64,000 bases of DNA from an uncultured Phycisphaeraceae bacterium. Lineage in GTDB: Bacteria > Planctomycetota > Phycisphaerae > Phycisphaerales > UBA1924. Below are positions 50,917 through 60,951 of the stretch, piece after piece (the first letter of the stretch is position 1; each line of letters starts with the position of its first letter). Location: positions 1 to 64,000 of the forward strand of contig CALCCF010000026.1 in assembly GCA_937899905.1 (NCBI GenBank), read 5' to 3'. Made by a program: the position numbers and the translations under genes. Under the pieces are notes generated by a model. The model was given only the letters and a program-made list of their open reading frames with translations. It did no database searches and was not told where the DNA came from.

Positions 50917-52354
50917 GTCGCGGTCCCTTCGCGCGGTGCGCGAGCCGCCCGCGCTGGGCGGGGCCGAGCGCGGGGCGGCGGGGGGGGCCTGGCAGGCGCC
51001 CGGCGGCCTGCGGATCCGTCGATGGCGCCACGCGTTGGACCGTGCGGGGCCGCGTGGAGGGCAACTGCGCGACGGTGGCCGCGAGCGCGATGCTCAAGAA
51101 CCAAGCAACCGTCGTCTGCCCAAAGTAGGACACGCCGATGAAGCACATGCAGTGGGTGAACAGGGACGCGCCCACCGCCCATTTGATCCAAAAGTAGCCG
51201 CCACGATCAGGCTCGCTGGCCAGCGCCCGACCAACCGCACGGAATGCGAGCACGATCACCGTCACAAACAGCGCCATGCCCACAAAGCCGCCGCGCACGC
51301 CCTCGAGGATGTACTGGTTCGTGACATCTTGGAGGCCGTACCCCCAGTGCACGGTCGAGCGCGTGCCCAGGACCGCCCACTCCGTGAAGTTGGCGATCGT
51401 CCGATCGATGAGGTGGAAGCGGTGCCACCCGGTCGAGCCACCCACGGCGCTCACCCGAGCGATCAGGTGCCACACGGGGGCCTCCATCACGAGGTGCAGC
51501 AAGAACAGCATGACAACGACGCCGATGCGGATCTGCCAGAGCATTGTTCGGATGAACGCGACGCCCATCGCGAGACCGCCGGAAAGAACCGCCAACACGG
51601 GGGTGCTCGACGCGCAGGCGACCACGATCAGCCCCGCCGCAATCGAACCGGCGATCATCGTCATCCGCTGCTTGCCGGCCATGAAGTAGCCCGAAGCGAG
51701 CACCATCACGATCGCAAAGAAGCAGCCCGCCATGATCGGGTGCGTGAACGCGCCCTGCGCTCTCATCCTGCCCTGGCGTTCCATCGTGAATTGTGGCACA
51801 CCGCCCATGACCGAGAACATGTTCCGCCCGGTGCTCCGCTCGAACAGGAAGAAGAACACGACCGGTATCGAGAGCACCGCGAAGATCTGCACCGCTCGCT
51901 CGATGTCCTTCCAAGACCGCAAGAGGCAGCGGAAGGTCACGTACACACCGAGCGACTCGTAGATGTACCCCGCCCGATTGGTCACCGCGCCCATGTTCGA
52001 CCACTGCAGCATGTACACCAGTGAGCCGACGAGGATCCACGCCACAACGCACCAGTCCAATGCGGTGAGCCGCACGCCCTTGTAGTCCTGGAACGCGAGT
52101 ATGCGGATCCAATACGCGATGACCAAGAGCCGCAAGAACGAGAAGTCCATCGAGAGCAGCACGATGCGCTGCCCGGCTGGGACAAAGCACGCGAGGACCA
52201 GGAGCGGCCCGAGCGACCACGCCCGGGGCAGAGCGAAGACCAGCACCCCGAGTACCAAGAGCACGGCCAGGCCGACCGGGTGCACGGAAGTCTGGTTCGC
52301 CCAGGCCACGTTGTCGCCCGCGACCTGTGCGAGAAGGAGGTCCAGGCCCATCAT
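50909..52354 (-). CDS. O-antigen polymerase/ligase-like membrane protein
   Basis: 481 residues from ATG 52354, which overlaps the upstream gene by four bases and has GGGAGG about seven bases upstream. About ten to twelve hydrophobic helices with a larger periplasmic loop (residues about 300-345, with VGGSTGWHRFHLIDRTIANFTEW and STVHWGYGLQD), as in Wzy/WaaL/ExoQ-type proteins. It may polymerise or ligate glycan units outside the membrane. The C-terminal 45 residues are basic and Pro-rich, cytosolic and not conserved. Confidence 0.78.
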   Translation of the reverse strand: MMGLDLLLAQVAGDNVAWANQTSVHPVGLAVLLVLGVLVFALPRAWSLGPLLVLACFVPAGQRIVLLSMDFSFLRLLVIAYWIRILAFQDYKGVRLTALDWCVVAWILVGSLVYMLQWSNMGAVTNRAGYIYESLGVYVTFRCLLRSWKDIERAVQIFAVLSIPVVFFFLFERSTGRNMFSVMGGVPQFTMERQGRMRAQGAFTHPIMAGCFFAIVMVLASGYFMAGKQRMTMIAGSIAAGLIVVACASSTPVLAVLSGGLAMGVAFIRTMLWQIRIGVVVMLFLLHLVMEAPVWHLIARVSAVGGSTGWHRFHLIDRTIANFTEWAVLGTRSTVHWGYGLQDVTNQYILEGVRGGFVGMALFVTVIVLAFRAVGRALASEPDRGGYFWIKWAVGASLFTHCMCFIGVSYFGQTTVAWFLSIALAATVAQLPSTRPRTVQRVAPSTDPQAAGRLPGPPRRPALGPAQRGRLAHRAKGPRRA

Positions 52355-53718
52355 CGAGCACCCTCCCGCACGCAAGCGCTCAGGAGCTCTGCGAATCTGC
52401 TTGCGATCTCTCGGCGATCGAATCGCGTCAGATCAGGATCACTGAGGGCAGGTTCAACCAATGCCCCCTTGCTCAGGATGAGCCTCTCGAGCCCCGCCGC
52501 GATCGATGACGCGTCGCATGGATCGGCCACAACGCCACGAGCGCGGCTTTGCACGAGATCGAACGCGTCGCCGGCGGGCACGGCTCCGAGGATGGGCCTT
52601 CCGCTCGCAAGGTACTCGTATGCCTTTCCGGGCACGATCCGTGCGCGGTGGCCGGCGGGCAGACCGTGGAGATGCAGGAAGAGCGCGTCGGCACCCATGA
52701 GCCACCCGATGGCTTCGGCGTGGGGCACGTATCCAGTCGCTACCACGATGTCCGACACCGAGCTCTCATCGATCCATCGGCGGGTGTCATCGTCGAGGGT
52801 GCCGACGTTGACGAATCGGAAACCGTCAAGCAGGTCGGGCTTGTCTCGCCGCAAGAGTTCCATCGCGCGCAGCAGGGGGCCGACCGAGCGCCCCATTGGC
52901 TGCAGCGGTTCGGGCCGGTAGTGCACCCTCGACTTCATGCGCGCGACGAGCGTGGGCGGCCGAATCGCCTGCCGAGTGAGAAAGGTCCCGGTATGCACGA
53001 GCATGAAGCTCGTACCCTCGGGCCTGGGCTTGGGTTCAGCGGTTCGGAAGTCCTCGGCATCAAAGCCGTTGCCGATCGCGCGGACACGCTCTGGGGACAG
53101 CGTCCGGAACGTACGCAAGACCACGTCCCGCGCTTCGGGCGTGTTCATCACCACGGCGTGCGCCGCCTCCAGCGTCCGCCCCATGCGTCGCAGGTCCTGG
53201 CGCCACTGGAACCAGTGCCTGTAGATCGGCACGCCGTCCAACGCCCATGGATCCCGAAGATCGGCGATGATCGGCACACGCGGCCCCAGCCGCTCGATGA
53301 GTGGCGCGAGCCAGAACGGCGACATCGTCACCAACACGGCGTCGATCTCTCCGGACTCAACTAGCGCTTCGATGGCGTCGCCGACGCGATCCGTCCACGC
53401 CTCGCCGACGCCCGGCGACCGAACCACTTCGGTCCGCTCGTCGATGTTCGCAAGCAGGCTCTCGTCCTCGGGCGTCCACTGCGAGACCGAACTGCCAGAG
53501 TCGGCGCAGAAGACGGTCGAGGTCCAGCCCGAGTCAGGGAGGTATCGAGCCAACTTGGCGGCTCGCTGCGTGCCGGCACCGCCCGTCGGCGGAAAGAAGT
53601 ACGACACCAGGGCCACGCGCCCGACGACCTTGGGCAGTCCTTCGCCCGCGGCGGCTTCAGGGCTGGCAAGGGGCGCGGGCATGGTGCGGTGGTCTTCCGT
53701 TTTCGCGGGTTCGGTCAC
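52351..53718 (-). CDS. Glycosyltransferase family 4 protein
   Basis: A 455-residue protein. RVALVSYFFPPTGGAGTQRAAKLARYLPDSGW is the N-terminal glycine-loop of GT4 enzymes; VLVTMSPFWLAPLIERLGPRVPIIADLRDPWA and RMGRTLEAAHAVVMNTPEARDVVLR follow. The donor domain has TGYVPHAEAIGWLMGADALFLHLHG, AGHRARIVPGKAYEYLASGRPILGAVP. It overlaps both neighbours by four bases. The donor sugar is unknown. It ends with VREGAR just before the polymerase-like gene starts. Confidence 0.85.
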   Translation of the reverse strand: MTEPAKTEDHRTMPAPLASPEAAAGEGLPKVVGRVALVSYFFPPTGGAGTQRAAKLARYLPDSGWTSTVFCADSGSSVSQWTPEDESLLANIDERTEVVRSPGVGEAWTDRVGDAIEALVESGEIDAVLVTMSPFWLAPLIERLGPRVPIIADLRDPWALDGVPIYRHWFQWRQDLRRMGRTLEAAHAVVMNTPEARDVVLRTFRTLSPERVRAIGNGFDAEDFRTAEPKPRPEGTSFMLVHTGTFLTRQAIRPPTLVARMKSRVHYRPEPLQPMGRSVGPLLRAMELLRRDKPDLLDGFRFVNVGTLDDDTRRWIDESSVSDIVVATGYVPHAEAIGWLMGADALFLHLHGLPAGHRARIVPGKAYEYLASGRPILGAVPAGDAFDLVQSRARGVVADPCDASSIAAGLERLILSKGALVEPALSDPDLTRFDRREIASRFAELLSACVREGAR

Positions 53719-54479
53719 AACGCCGGCGGAGCACCAAAGTCGGCCAGGCAGTCAACAAGTCTTGCCTGGCTGGCTGCCTGGCGGGAGTGCTTGCGGATTG
53801 CCTTATAGATCGGCATCATCAGGCTCCCCCTGAGCGTATTCGTGCCCAGGAGTGCCGCGCACGTGGGGATCACCCCACGGGATCGCCACTTCTCCGCGAG
53901 GACCCGGCTGCTGACGGAGAATTTGTCGTCGAGACGGCCGCCCGACAGATGCACGACCGGGGCGTTTATCACGACCGCGTCCAGCCCCTGAGCAAGGCTC
54001 TGGAGCACAATATCGGTCCCATAGCAGTGGAAGTGGGGCACCGATTCGTCAAAGGCCAGGCCGTGCTCGCGGTCCACGATGATGAGGTGCTCATCCAGCG
54101 AGACGATGGGGTGCGGGAATGGCCCGGTCCTGCGGTGGCCGTGCGGGTCGAGCAGGTGTCCTCGAAAGCGACCGAGAGCGTCCACGCCGAAGGTGCCCGC
54201 GACGCCTACGGGCCGTGGCAATGCGCTCAGCTGCGAGTGCGCCCGAGGCCACCAGCCGGTGGGGAACAGGACATCCTGGTGGGCGAGCACGGCCCAGCGA
54301 TGCCGCGCCTCCGCCAGCCCCGCGTTGAGGCCCTCGGCGGCCGACCACCCGTTGGCGTTCGCGTCGATCGGCACCACCTGGACTTCGGTGTCGCCGATCC
54401 CGTCCTGAAAGGACTCCCTGCACAATGAGAAAAGCTCGTGATCGGTCACGAGCGTGAGCAGTGAAACGCCTTCGGCCAT
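53715..54479 (-). CDS. Glycosyltransferase-like protein (StrF-type GT-A domain)
   Basis: A 254-residue protein, first of the four-gene operon. GVSLLTLVTDHELFSLCRESF, then ANANGWSAAEGLNAGLAEARHRWAVLAHQDVLFPTGW is the pattern of the StrF-like branch of family 2 (with HQDV in the place of the DxD). FHCYGTDIVLQSLAQGLDAVVINAPVVHLSGG matches its C-terminal part. Acceptor and donor are unknown. A beta-helix protein gene follows 40 bases upstream on the same strand. Confidence 0.8.
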   Translation of the reverse strand: MAEGVSLLTLVTDHELFSLCRESFQDGIGDTEVQVVPIDANANGWSAAEGLNAGLAEARHRWAVLAHQDVLFPTGWWPRAHSQLSALPRPVGVAGTFGVDALGRFRGHLLDPHGHRRTGPFPHPIVSLDEHLIIVDREHGLAFDESVPHFHCYGTDIVLQSLAQGLDAVVINAPVVHLSGGRLDDKFSVSSRVLAEKWRSRGVIPTCAALLGTNTLRGSLMMPIYKAIRKHSRQAASQARLVDCLADFGAPPAL

Positions 54480-54519
54480 GTCTACCCCGTGTGCACCGGT
54501 CCACTTCGGACCGCCGATG

Positions 54520-56733
54520 CTATCGCTCGATGGCCCCCAGGGTGCCGGGCAGGTCTCGGTAGCTCGCGCCCAGATCCGAAGGCACGAGCGTCTGATCGAC
54601 GCGGCTGGTCAGCGGATGGCCCGGGTTGGGCGCTGGGACCATCGCGCCCGCCGGCGTGCTCATGGGCACCGGACCGAAGGTTGCGCTAAACGAGCTGTCG
54701 GGGTGGCTCCGGCCGCGGTTCAGATAGTGGTTGTTGTCGAACCAGTCGACCCGCAGCGGGAACTCGGCGAACATGTCGCTGAAGATGCTGTTGCGTACCG
54801 AGACGTTCGAAGCCGAAACGGAATCGGAGAAGCGGTCGGGATCGGTGCGCCACCCGAAGTTCATGTTCAGGTGGGTGACGTGCCAGAGGAGGACGTGGTC
54901 GATCATCGGGCTGCGGATCTGGCTGTAGCCGACGTGGTCGGGCGCCTGATCGAAGGCGACGTTCACGAAGGCCGAGTTCGTCAGGCCGTCGACACCTCGC
55001 ACGAAGAGGCCCTGGCTTGAGAAGTCGCTGGCTTCGAGCCCATACACGATGACGTTGTCAACGACGTTGTCGGGAGCGAAGATCTGAAAGATATCGGGGT
55101 GGTGGGGCGTGCCGCGGTGGTCGATGTCCCAGGTCCGCGAGTTGAGCACGAGATACGAGTTACTGAAGGAGTCGGAAGAAATCGTGTGCACGTCGACGTT
55201 TCGTACAAGCGGGGCGCTGACGCCATTCATGGCGTTGGACACCTCGACATCGGTGTAGTACACGTGCGTCCAGCCGCCAGTAAACGGTGTGGTCGCCGTT
55301 CGGCCCGCACTCTCCATGGTGCTGTTGCGGACCCAGAGCACGCAGTCGTCGTGCCCCGTGTTGGTCAGGCCGCGACGTGCGCCGGCGTCGAGGCGGATGT
55401 GGGCGCCATCGATGAGTAGGCGCTGGATCCGGAGCCCATCGCCACTCTCTGAGCCGATGAGCGGTGCGTCCTCGGGATCAACGCCGTCCGCCGGCGTGAT
55501 GCGAAGGAACCGATCGCCGGTGCTCGCACGCATCGAGAAGCTGTACGGCCCGAGCATGTGCTCGCCTTCGAGGAGGTAGATGGTGCCGCCACCGGCCTGC
55601 CCGCCCTGGAGCTGCGCGAGCTCGCGCGCCGCCCGCATCGTGGTCCGGAACGGATTTCTGCGGCTTCCGTCGCCCCTGTCGTCGCTGCCCGTTCCCGAGA
55701 CGTATACCTCAAGGCTCGTATCGACGAGTTCGGGCGTCGCCAGGATTAGCGAGTGGTTGCCCGTGCTGACCGAAGCGGGAGTCAGGTCGCCGGCGAGCAC
55801 ACGCGCCTGTCCGGCGCCAGACGGGAAGACACGGGCGCGGACCTCGATCGAATCACCGGCAAACTGTGAGGCATCGATCGTGGCCGCGTACTCCCACACG
55901 CCCGTCCGAGGGTTGAGCTGCATCGTGTCGACGGCGGTCCATGGTCCGCCCTCGAGGCTGAACTCGACGCGGTCGATGCCGTTCATGTGGAAGGCGACCA
56001 CGCCCACGTGGAACTGCCCGTCGATCTCCTGGTACGGCACGACGTCCCAGCGGGCGATCGCCCGGGCGTCAAAGCCTGCCATGCCCGGGTTGCCGATCGG
56101 TGCCGGCTCCGCGGTTGGGCCCGAGAATCCACGGCCCGCCTCAAGGACTGGGAAGTCCCCGCTGGATCCCGATCCAGACTTTGGATCGCCAGGATCCTGG
56201 GACCCTCCGCCCTCGCCGCCCTCGCCTGGATCGACTGGATCGGCCTGCGAACTCGGCCCCGAGAACAGCGTCGGATCGGGCTGCGGGCGGCCTCCGCCGG
56301 GATCGCCCGGGAGCGGTCCGCCGATATCGAGCACGAGTCGCCCGAGCGTCGGGTGGCTGAGCACCACACCGCCTCCGGGATCGGAGGGGTTGCCGCCGCC
56401 CGTGCGATCACGCACGAGCCGGCGCTGGGCCGCGCGGATCTCGGCGAGTTCTTCCTCGGTGTATGTTCGAGAGCCCAGCGATTGTGTGGCGGGCTGGCGG
56501 ACGCTGCGCAGCGCCCCAAAGCGGCTCGGTCCGGTGAGGACGAATCTGGCGTCGTTCGATCTCGCGTTCAGCAGCGCTCGGACATCGCGCTGGAACGAGT
56601 ACGAGATGGTGCGGTTCGCGGACGCGGCCCTCGACTCTCCGCTGGTTTCCTCCTGCGCGAGCAGGCAGGTGGGGAGGGCGAGAAACGGGGTGGCCGCAAG
56701 CAAGGCCATCGCGGTTCGGCTTCGTTCGAGCAT
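54520..56733 (-). CDS. Secreted parallel beta-helix protein
   Basis: 737 residues from ATG 56733 with GGAGGA upstream. Residues 1-27 are a signal peptide (MLERSRTAMALLAATPFLAL, ending LLAQ). Residues about 100-200 form a Gly/Pro/Asp-rich linker region. About 250-330 is a beta-sandwich segment (VEFSLEGGPWTAVDTMQL). From about 345, EVYVSGTGSDDRGDGSRRNPFRTTMRAARELAQLQGGQAGGGTIYLLEGEH is the entry to a pectate-lyase-type beta-helix, continuing through repeats such as SNAMNGVSAPLVRNVDVHTISSDSFSNSYLVL. Such folds are polysaccharide lyases, epimerases or structural surface proteins. No lyase residues were identified. It lies beside the glycan locus. Confidence 0.78.
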   Translation of the reverse strand: MLERSRTAMALLAATPFLALPTCLLAQEETSGESRAASANRTISYSFQRDVRALLNARSNDARFVLTGPSRFGALRSVRQPATQSLGSRTYTEEELAEIRAAQRRLVRDRTGGGNPSDPGGGVVLSHPTLGRLVLDIGGPLPGDPGGGRPQPDPTLFSGPSSQADPVDPGEGGEGGGSQDPGDPKSGSGSSGDFPVLEAGRGFSGPTAEPAPIGNPGMAGFDARAIARWDVVPYQEIDGQFHVGVVAFHMNGIDRVEFSLEGGPWTAVDTMQLNPRTGVWEYAATIDASQFAGDSIEVRARVFPSGAGQARVLAGDLTPASVSTGNHSLILATPELVDTSLEVYVSGTGSDDRGDGSRRNPFRTTMRAARELAQLQGGQAGGGTIYLLEGEHMLGPYSFSMRASTGDRFLRITPADGVDPEDAPLIGSESGDGLRIQRLLIDGAHIRLDAGARRGLTNTGHDDCVLWVRNSTMESAGRTATTPFTGGWTHVYYTDVEVSNAMNGVSAPLVRNVDVHTISSDSFSNSYLVLNSRTWDIDHRGTPHHPDIFQIFAPDNVVDNVIVYGLEASDFSSQGLFVRGVDGLTNSAFVNVAFDQAPDHVGYSQIRSPMIDHVLLWHVTHLNMNFGWRTDPDRFSDSVSASNVSVRNSIFSDMFAEFPLRVDWFDNNHYLNRGRSHPDSSFSATFGPVPMSTPAGAMVPAPNPGHPLTSRVDQTLVPSDLGASYRDLPGTLGAIER

Positions 56734-57131
56734 CGATTCCTCCAGCGCCCCCAACGCACTCTGGACGCACCCCCAAGTTCGATTCCAAACGCCAGACGGC
56801 CAATCGCCTTTACCCCGCTTGGCAGCCTTTTCAGGCTTGCCCCGTCGGTACCAACGGCACAACCGGTGCGATCCGAGCTCGGAGCTTCGGACGTTCGATT
56901 TCGAGAGTGGGTGCCCCGGCAGCGGTATGACGCTCCGGGTGTATCGGACGCCGGCCTCCGTACCGGTGTCTCGGACCATCGCTCGAGGCTCGGGCCTGCG
57001 AGCGGCGGTGCGGGGCAACCGTACTGCCGCTGAGAAGCTGAGGCGAGGATCTGGCGTGTGATACCCACGTGTCATGTCGCGGACCACGCAGATCGCTCAG
57101 CCCGGACATGCCCCGATCGACACAAGTCGAT
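56734..57131. other. Non-coding gap
   Basis: About 400 bases between the beta-helix gene and pdhA. A minus-strand frame continues upstream of the beta-helix start but is Arg-rich and looks non-conserved. I see no gene, RNA or strong hairpin in it. Confidence 0.4.
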
Positions 57132-58241
57132 TCATAGCAACGGGTTCTTCGATCCGTGGATGTAGTCGCGTGTTGGGCTGAGGTTCGGTTGCGGGAAAAC
57201 AAAGACGTCCGAGTACAACTCCTGGTCCACATCCGGGGCCTCGGCCGACTCAGCAAACTCGACCGAATCCTTCACCTCGTCGCGGATCTCGGAACGCATG
57301 GCCTTCCACGCATCCTCGTCTATGGCCCCGCGATCATTCATCAGGTGGTCGAGCAGCGCGGCGATCGAGTCCTTGGTCTTGAACTGATCGACCTCGTCCT
57401 TCGTGCGGTACTTCTGCGGGTCGCTCATCGAGTGGCCCTGGTACCGGTAGGTCAGCAGATCAACAAACGCCGGCTTCTGCTCCTCGCGGCACATCTCTAC
57501 CACGGGCTGGAACTGGTCGTACACATCGCGGATATCCAGCCCGTCGATCTGGACCGAGTGGATGCCGTAGCTCTTGCCACGATCGATCAGGTTCTCGTGG
57601 TTCGCGGTGTGGCGGCCGATCGCCGTCCCCATCGAGTACCCATTGTTCTCGATGATGTAGATCACCGGCAAGCCGAACAGTGCCGAGAGGTTCAGCGCCT
57701 CATGGAACGCCCCCTGGTCGACCGCGCCATCGCCGAGATAGCAAAGGCATACGCGCTTGCTGCCCTTGCCCATCACTTCCCACTCGTAGCGAGTGGCGAA
57801 CGCGAGGCCTGCGCCCAACGGCGTCTGCGCACCGACGATGCCGTGCCCGCCGTACAAGTGGTTGGGCTTGTCGAACATGTGCATCGAGCCGCCCTTGCCC
57901 TTCGCACAGCCGGGGGCCTTGCCGTACATCTCGGCCATGCACGCTCGGGCGGTCATCCCGCGGGCCAATGCGTGGCCGTGATCGCGATAGGCCGTGATCA
58001 CCGGATCATCATCCTTCAGGCAACCAATCGTGCCGACAGCGCACGCTTCTTGCCCCGAGTACACGTGGCAGAAGCCGCCGATCTTGGCCTGCTGGTACGC
58101 CTGCTGGGTGCGAGTCTCGAACTCGCGGATCAACTGCATCGAGCGGAGCCAACCCAGGAGCGTCTCATTCGAGAGCGAGTCGACCGGTCGGCGACTGGAC
58201 GAGGGCTTTGGGGGGCTACCGGGGGTTGTCACTTGGGCCAT
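57132..58241 (-). CDS. pdhA: Pyruvate dehydrogenase E1 component, alpha subunit
   Basis: 369 residues from ATG 58241. SGQEACAVGTIGCLKDDDPVITAYRDHGHALARGM, GKGGSMHMFDKPNHLYGGHGIVGAQTPLGAGLAFA, then the thiamine diphosphate motif CYLGDGAVDQGAFHEALNLSALFGLPVIYIIENNGYSMGT (GDG to NN). TYRYQGHSMSDPQKYRTKDEV is the phosphorylation-loop equivalent and is well conserved. It decarboxylates pyruvate as half of the alpha2beta2 E1. The beta subunit and E2/E3 genes are not adjacent, so the complex is encoded at separate sites here. Confidence 0.93.
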   Translation of the reverse strand: MAQVTTPGSPPKPSSSRRPVDSLSNETLLGWLRSMQLIREFETRTQQAYQQAKIGGFCHVYSGQEACAVGTIGCLKDDDPVITAYRDHGHALARGMTARACMAEMYGKAPGCAKGKGGSMHMFDKPNHLYGGHGIVGAQTPLGAGLAFATRYEWEVMGKGSKRVCLCYLGDGAVDQGAFHEALNLSALFGLPVIYIIENNGYSMGTAIGRHTANHENLIDRGKSYGIHSVQIDGLDIRDVYDQFQPVVEMCREEQKPAFVDLLTYRYQGHSMSDPQKYRTKDEVDQFKTKDSIAALLDHLMNDRGAIDEDAWKAMRSEIRDEVKDSVEFAESAEAPDVDQELYSDVFVFPQPNLSPTRDYIHGSKNPLL

Positions 58242-58398
58242 GTTTCGCCGTGCTCCGGAAACGCCAGGGCACTGGGCCACCGGCGTCGATGCTTCCTCGC
58301 GGGCCCCGCAAGCTGGGGGCAAGGAACAAGTCTAACGCCCCACGAACGAATTGTCGCCCGATGGGCCAGCGGAGATCGGCCCATCTTGGCAGCCTGGG

Positions 58399-60741
58399 TT
58401 ACGGCGTCCGGCGCTGCTCCTCGTCGGGAAGCATCGCCGCCGCCGGGCCCATCGGCCGAGTCTGGCTCTGCAACAGCACCAGCGCGGTCCACAGCTGGAG
58501 GTCCATGCCCTCATCGATCAGACGCGACGGATCGGGGCGGTCTTCCTTAGCGGGCGGGTTGCCGTCCTCGTCGAGCACCAGCACATCCGCTTCCTGGCGC
58601 AGGATCAGGCTCTCGGCCACCTGCTCGGGCAGCATCGACAGCGACAGATCCGGCACCACGCCGTGCTCGGTCGTGCCCGGGACGCGGTGGATCATCCGCC
58701 CGCCCGGCAGCACGTAGTACTGCGTGGTGAGCTTCATGAGCGCCCGCGGCGAGGAACGACGCTCGGGGTCGATCGGCACCACATTCTGCACGCTGCCCTT
58801 GCCGTAGCTCGTCTGGCCGAGCACGACGGCGTTCGCCGCCGAGTTGTCGGCGTAGTCCTGGATGGCGCCAGCGACGATCTCGCTCGCCGAGGCGCTGCCC
58901 TCATTGATAAGTACCACAACGGGCATGTCCGGCAGCGGTGTATCGCGACGCATCAGACGCTCGGGCGCCATGCCCCGGCCGTCGATCCGGTCGTTCCGCG
59001 TCGACACCACGACCCTGCCAAGCGAGCGCCGAGCCTGGGTGTAGTCCACGAATCGGCTCGTGATCTCGACCGCTTGGTCAAGCAGGCCGCCGCGGTTAAA
59101 CCGCAGATCCAGCACCAGCCCCTGGAGGTTCTGCGTGCGCATCTGCTCGATGGCCTTGTCGAAGTCCTCGGATGTGTTCTCGGTAAACCCGGTGAGGCGG
59201 ACATAGCCGATGCCGTGGACCGGATCGATCATCCAGTCCCAGTTGTCCTCGGTCGCGTCGATGCGCTCCCAGCCCTTCACGGTCTTGAGCTCGACGGTGT
59301 CGCGCACGATCGTGAACGTGACCTCCTGGGTGTCCTCGTCCTCGCCGCGCTCAACGGTGATGTCTACCGGCGTGCCCTTGGGCCCGGTGATCTTGTCTAC
59401 CGCCTGATTCAGCGAGATGCCGAAGATCTTCTCACCGTTGACGGCCGTGATGATGTCCTCGGCCCGCACGCCTGCGCGCTGGGCGGGCGTGCCGTCCAGC
59501 GGCGTGACCACCTGGATCTTGCGCTCAGGGTTCATCTGGATCGAAACGCCGATGCCGCTGAAGTTGCCGCGCGTGCTGCGCTCGAACTGGCGGACATCGA
59601 ACGGCCAGATGATCTCGGTGTACTCATCCAGCGACCGCATCGCGCCGTCGCCGAACACGCGGAGCACCAGTGCGTCGGGCAGTCGCACCGTCTGGCGGTT
59701 CCACGACTGGATCTCACGAACGATCTGCTGCAGCGTCTGATCGGTCACGCCCTGGGCCCGGTCGACATCCGCGGCCCGCGACGCCAACGCCTCGACGAAG
59801 CGGCTCCGGGCGGCCTCGTCGGCCAGCTGCGGGTAGGTCTCGTGCAGGTCATCGGTTTCGGCCATCAGGCGTACCGCCTTCAGACCGGCGACCAGCAGGC
59901 CCTGCATCTTCGCGCCAGACACGTGGTGGCGGTCTGCGTTGAGCATCGCGGAGAGCAGCATCAACGGCTTGACGTCCGCCAGCCGCTCGTCCACCGAATC
60001 ACCGGCAGGGTTGTACGGCGGCAGGGGCTCCTCGCCGCTCTCGACCAATCGCTCACTGCGCAGCTGGTGGTTGCGCTCCGGGGCGTACAGCGCGATCAGG
60101 GACAACCGCTTGAGCTGACGCTGCCGATCGGGCTGGTAGACGCCCTCGTCCTCGTACAAGGCGTGCAGGCGCTCGAACATCTCGGCAGCCGCGTACCAGC
60201 GACCATCTTCCTCGGCCAGGTGTGCCAGGCGATCGGTCTCGGACACGAGTTCCAAGACGTTCGGCTCATCGAGCACGGCTTCCTTGTCGTCGGCGAGCAT
60301 GTGCAACGCGATGGCGGCGCTCATGCCCTCCATGAGCGCGTCCTCGCGCTCCGATTGGTCTTGCGCCTCGGCGATGGTTGTCAGTGTCTGCGCGATCGTT
60401 TCGCGATGCTCGGCGACCTTCTCGCCCCGAGCGATCGTGTTCTCGTCGAGCGCCACGCCCAGCGCGGTCGCCGCATCGGCGAGCGCAACATCGGTGACCT
60501 CGCCTTGGGCGCGATGCAGCAGCGCGATGAGCGCGGCGTGATCGCCATCAGAAGCGGCGTTCCAGAACTGCTCGGTCCACGCCTGGCCGGACTGCGCCGT
60601 TGCGTCGATCTGGATGGACGGAGCTGGCGCGTTCGCCTCCTGGAGGCTCCACGAGGCGGGCGCGGCCCCGGCGATGCCGATGGCGGCCAGCAGCATGGCT
60701 GCCGTCCTTACGGCGCGGGTGCTCGTTCCGGTCTTTCGCAT
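58399..60741 (-). CDS. Carboxyl-terminal processing protease (S41 family)
   Basis: 780 residues from ATG 60741 with AGGAGG five bases upstream; a signal peptide spans residues about 1-26. Residues about 30-330 are a helical N-terminal region. A PDZ domain follows near residues 370-450 (GIGVSIQMNPERKIQVVTPLDGTPAQRAGVRAEDIITAVNGEKI). The peptidase domain has the catalytic dyad Ser618 (in EGSASASEIVAGA) and Lys648 (in SYGKGSVQNV). It cleaves C-termini of periplasmic proteins, often tagged or damaged ones. It is far longer than minimal CtpA and closer to the Prc/Tsp size class. Confidence 0.92.
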   Translation of the reverse strand: MRKTGTSTRAVRTAAMLLAAIGIAGAAPASWSLQEANAPAPSIQIDATAQSGQAWTEQFWNAASDGDHAALIALLHRAQGEVTDVALADAATALGVALDENTIARGEKVAEHRETIAQTLTTIAEAQDQSEREDALMEGMSAAIALHMLADDKEAVLDEPNVLELVSETDRLAHLAEEDGRWYAAAEMFERLHALYEDEGVYQPDRQRQLKRLSLIALYAPERNHQLRSERLVESGEEPLPPYNPAGDSVDERLADVKPLMLLSAMLNADRHHVSGAKMQGLLVAGLKAVRLMAETDDLHETYPQLADEAARSRFVEALASRAADVDRAQGVTDQTLQQIVREIQSWNRQTVRLPDALVLRVFGDGAMRSLDEYTEIIWPFDVRQFERSTRGNFSGIGVSIQMNPERKIQVVTPLDGTPAQRAGVRAEDIITAVNGEKIFGISLNQAVDKITGPKGTPVDITVERGEDEDTQEVTFTIVRDTVELKTVKGWERIDATEDNWDWMIDPVHGIGYVRLTGFTENTSEDFDKAIEQMRTQNLQGLVLDLRFNRGGLLDQAVEITSRFVDYTQARRSLGRVVVSTRNDRIDGRGMAPERLMRRDTPLPDMPVVVLINEGSASASEIVAGAIQDYADNSAANAVVLGQTSYGKGSVQNVVPIDPERRSSPRALMKLTTQYYVLPGGRMIHRVPGTTEHGVVPDLSLSMLPEQVAESLILRQEADVLVLDEDGNPPAKEDRPDPSRLIDEGMDLQLWTALVLLQSQTRPMGPAAAMLPDEEQRRTP

Positions 60742-60951
60742 GATGCCTCCTGTGTCGCCTGGTCCCGCGACATCGCTGTACGGGCCCTTCGTCCTTCGGT
60801 CTCTCCTAGACCGTGCCCCGCATGGGGCCCTTCGCCAACGCATCGGCCGATCGAATCCTTCCGGCCTGCGATCTCGCCCAATCACGAGGATCGTCGGGTG
60901 CGTCTGTGCCGTCAACCCGTCGGGGATATTCGCAGTTTCGCTCCAGCCCGT

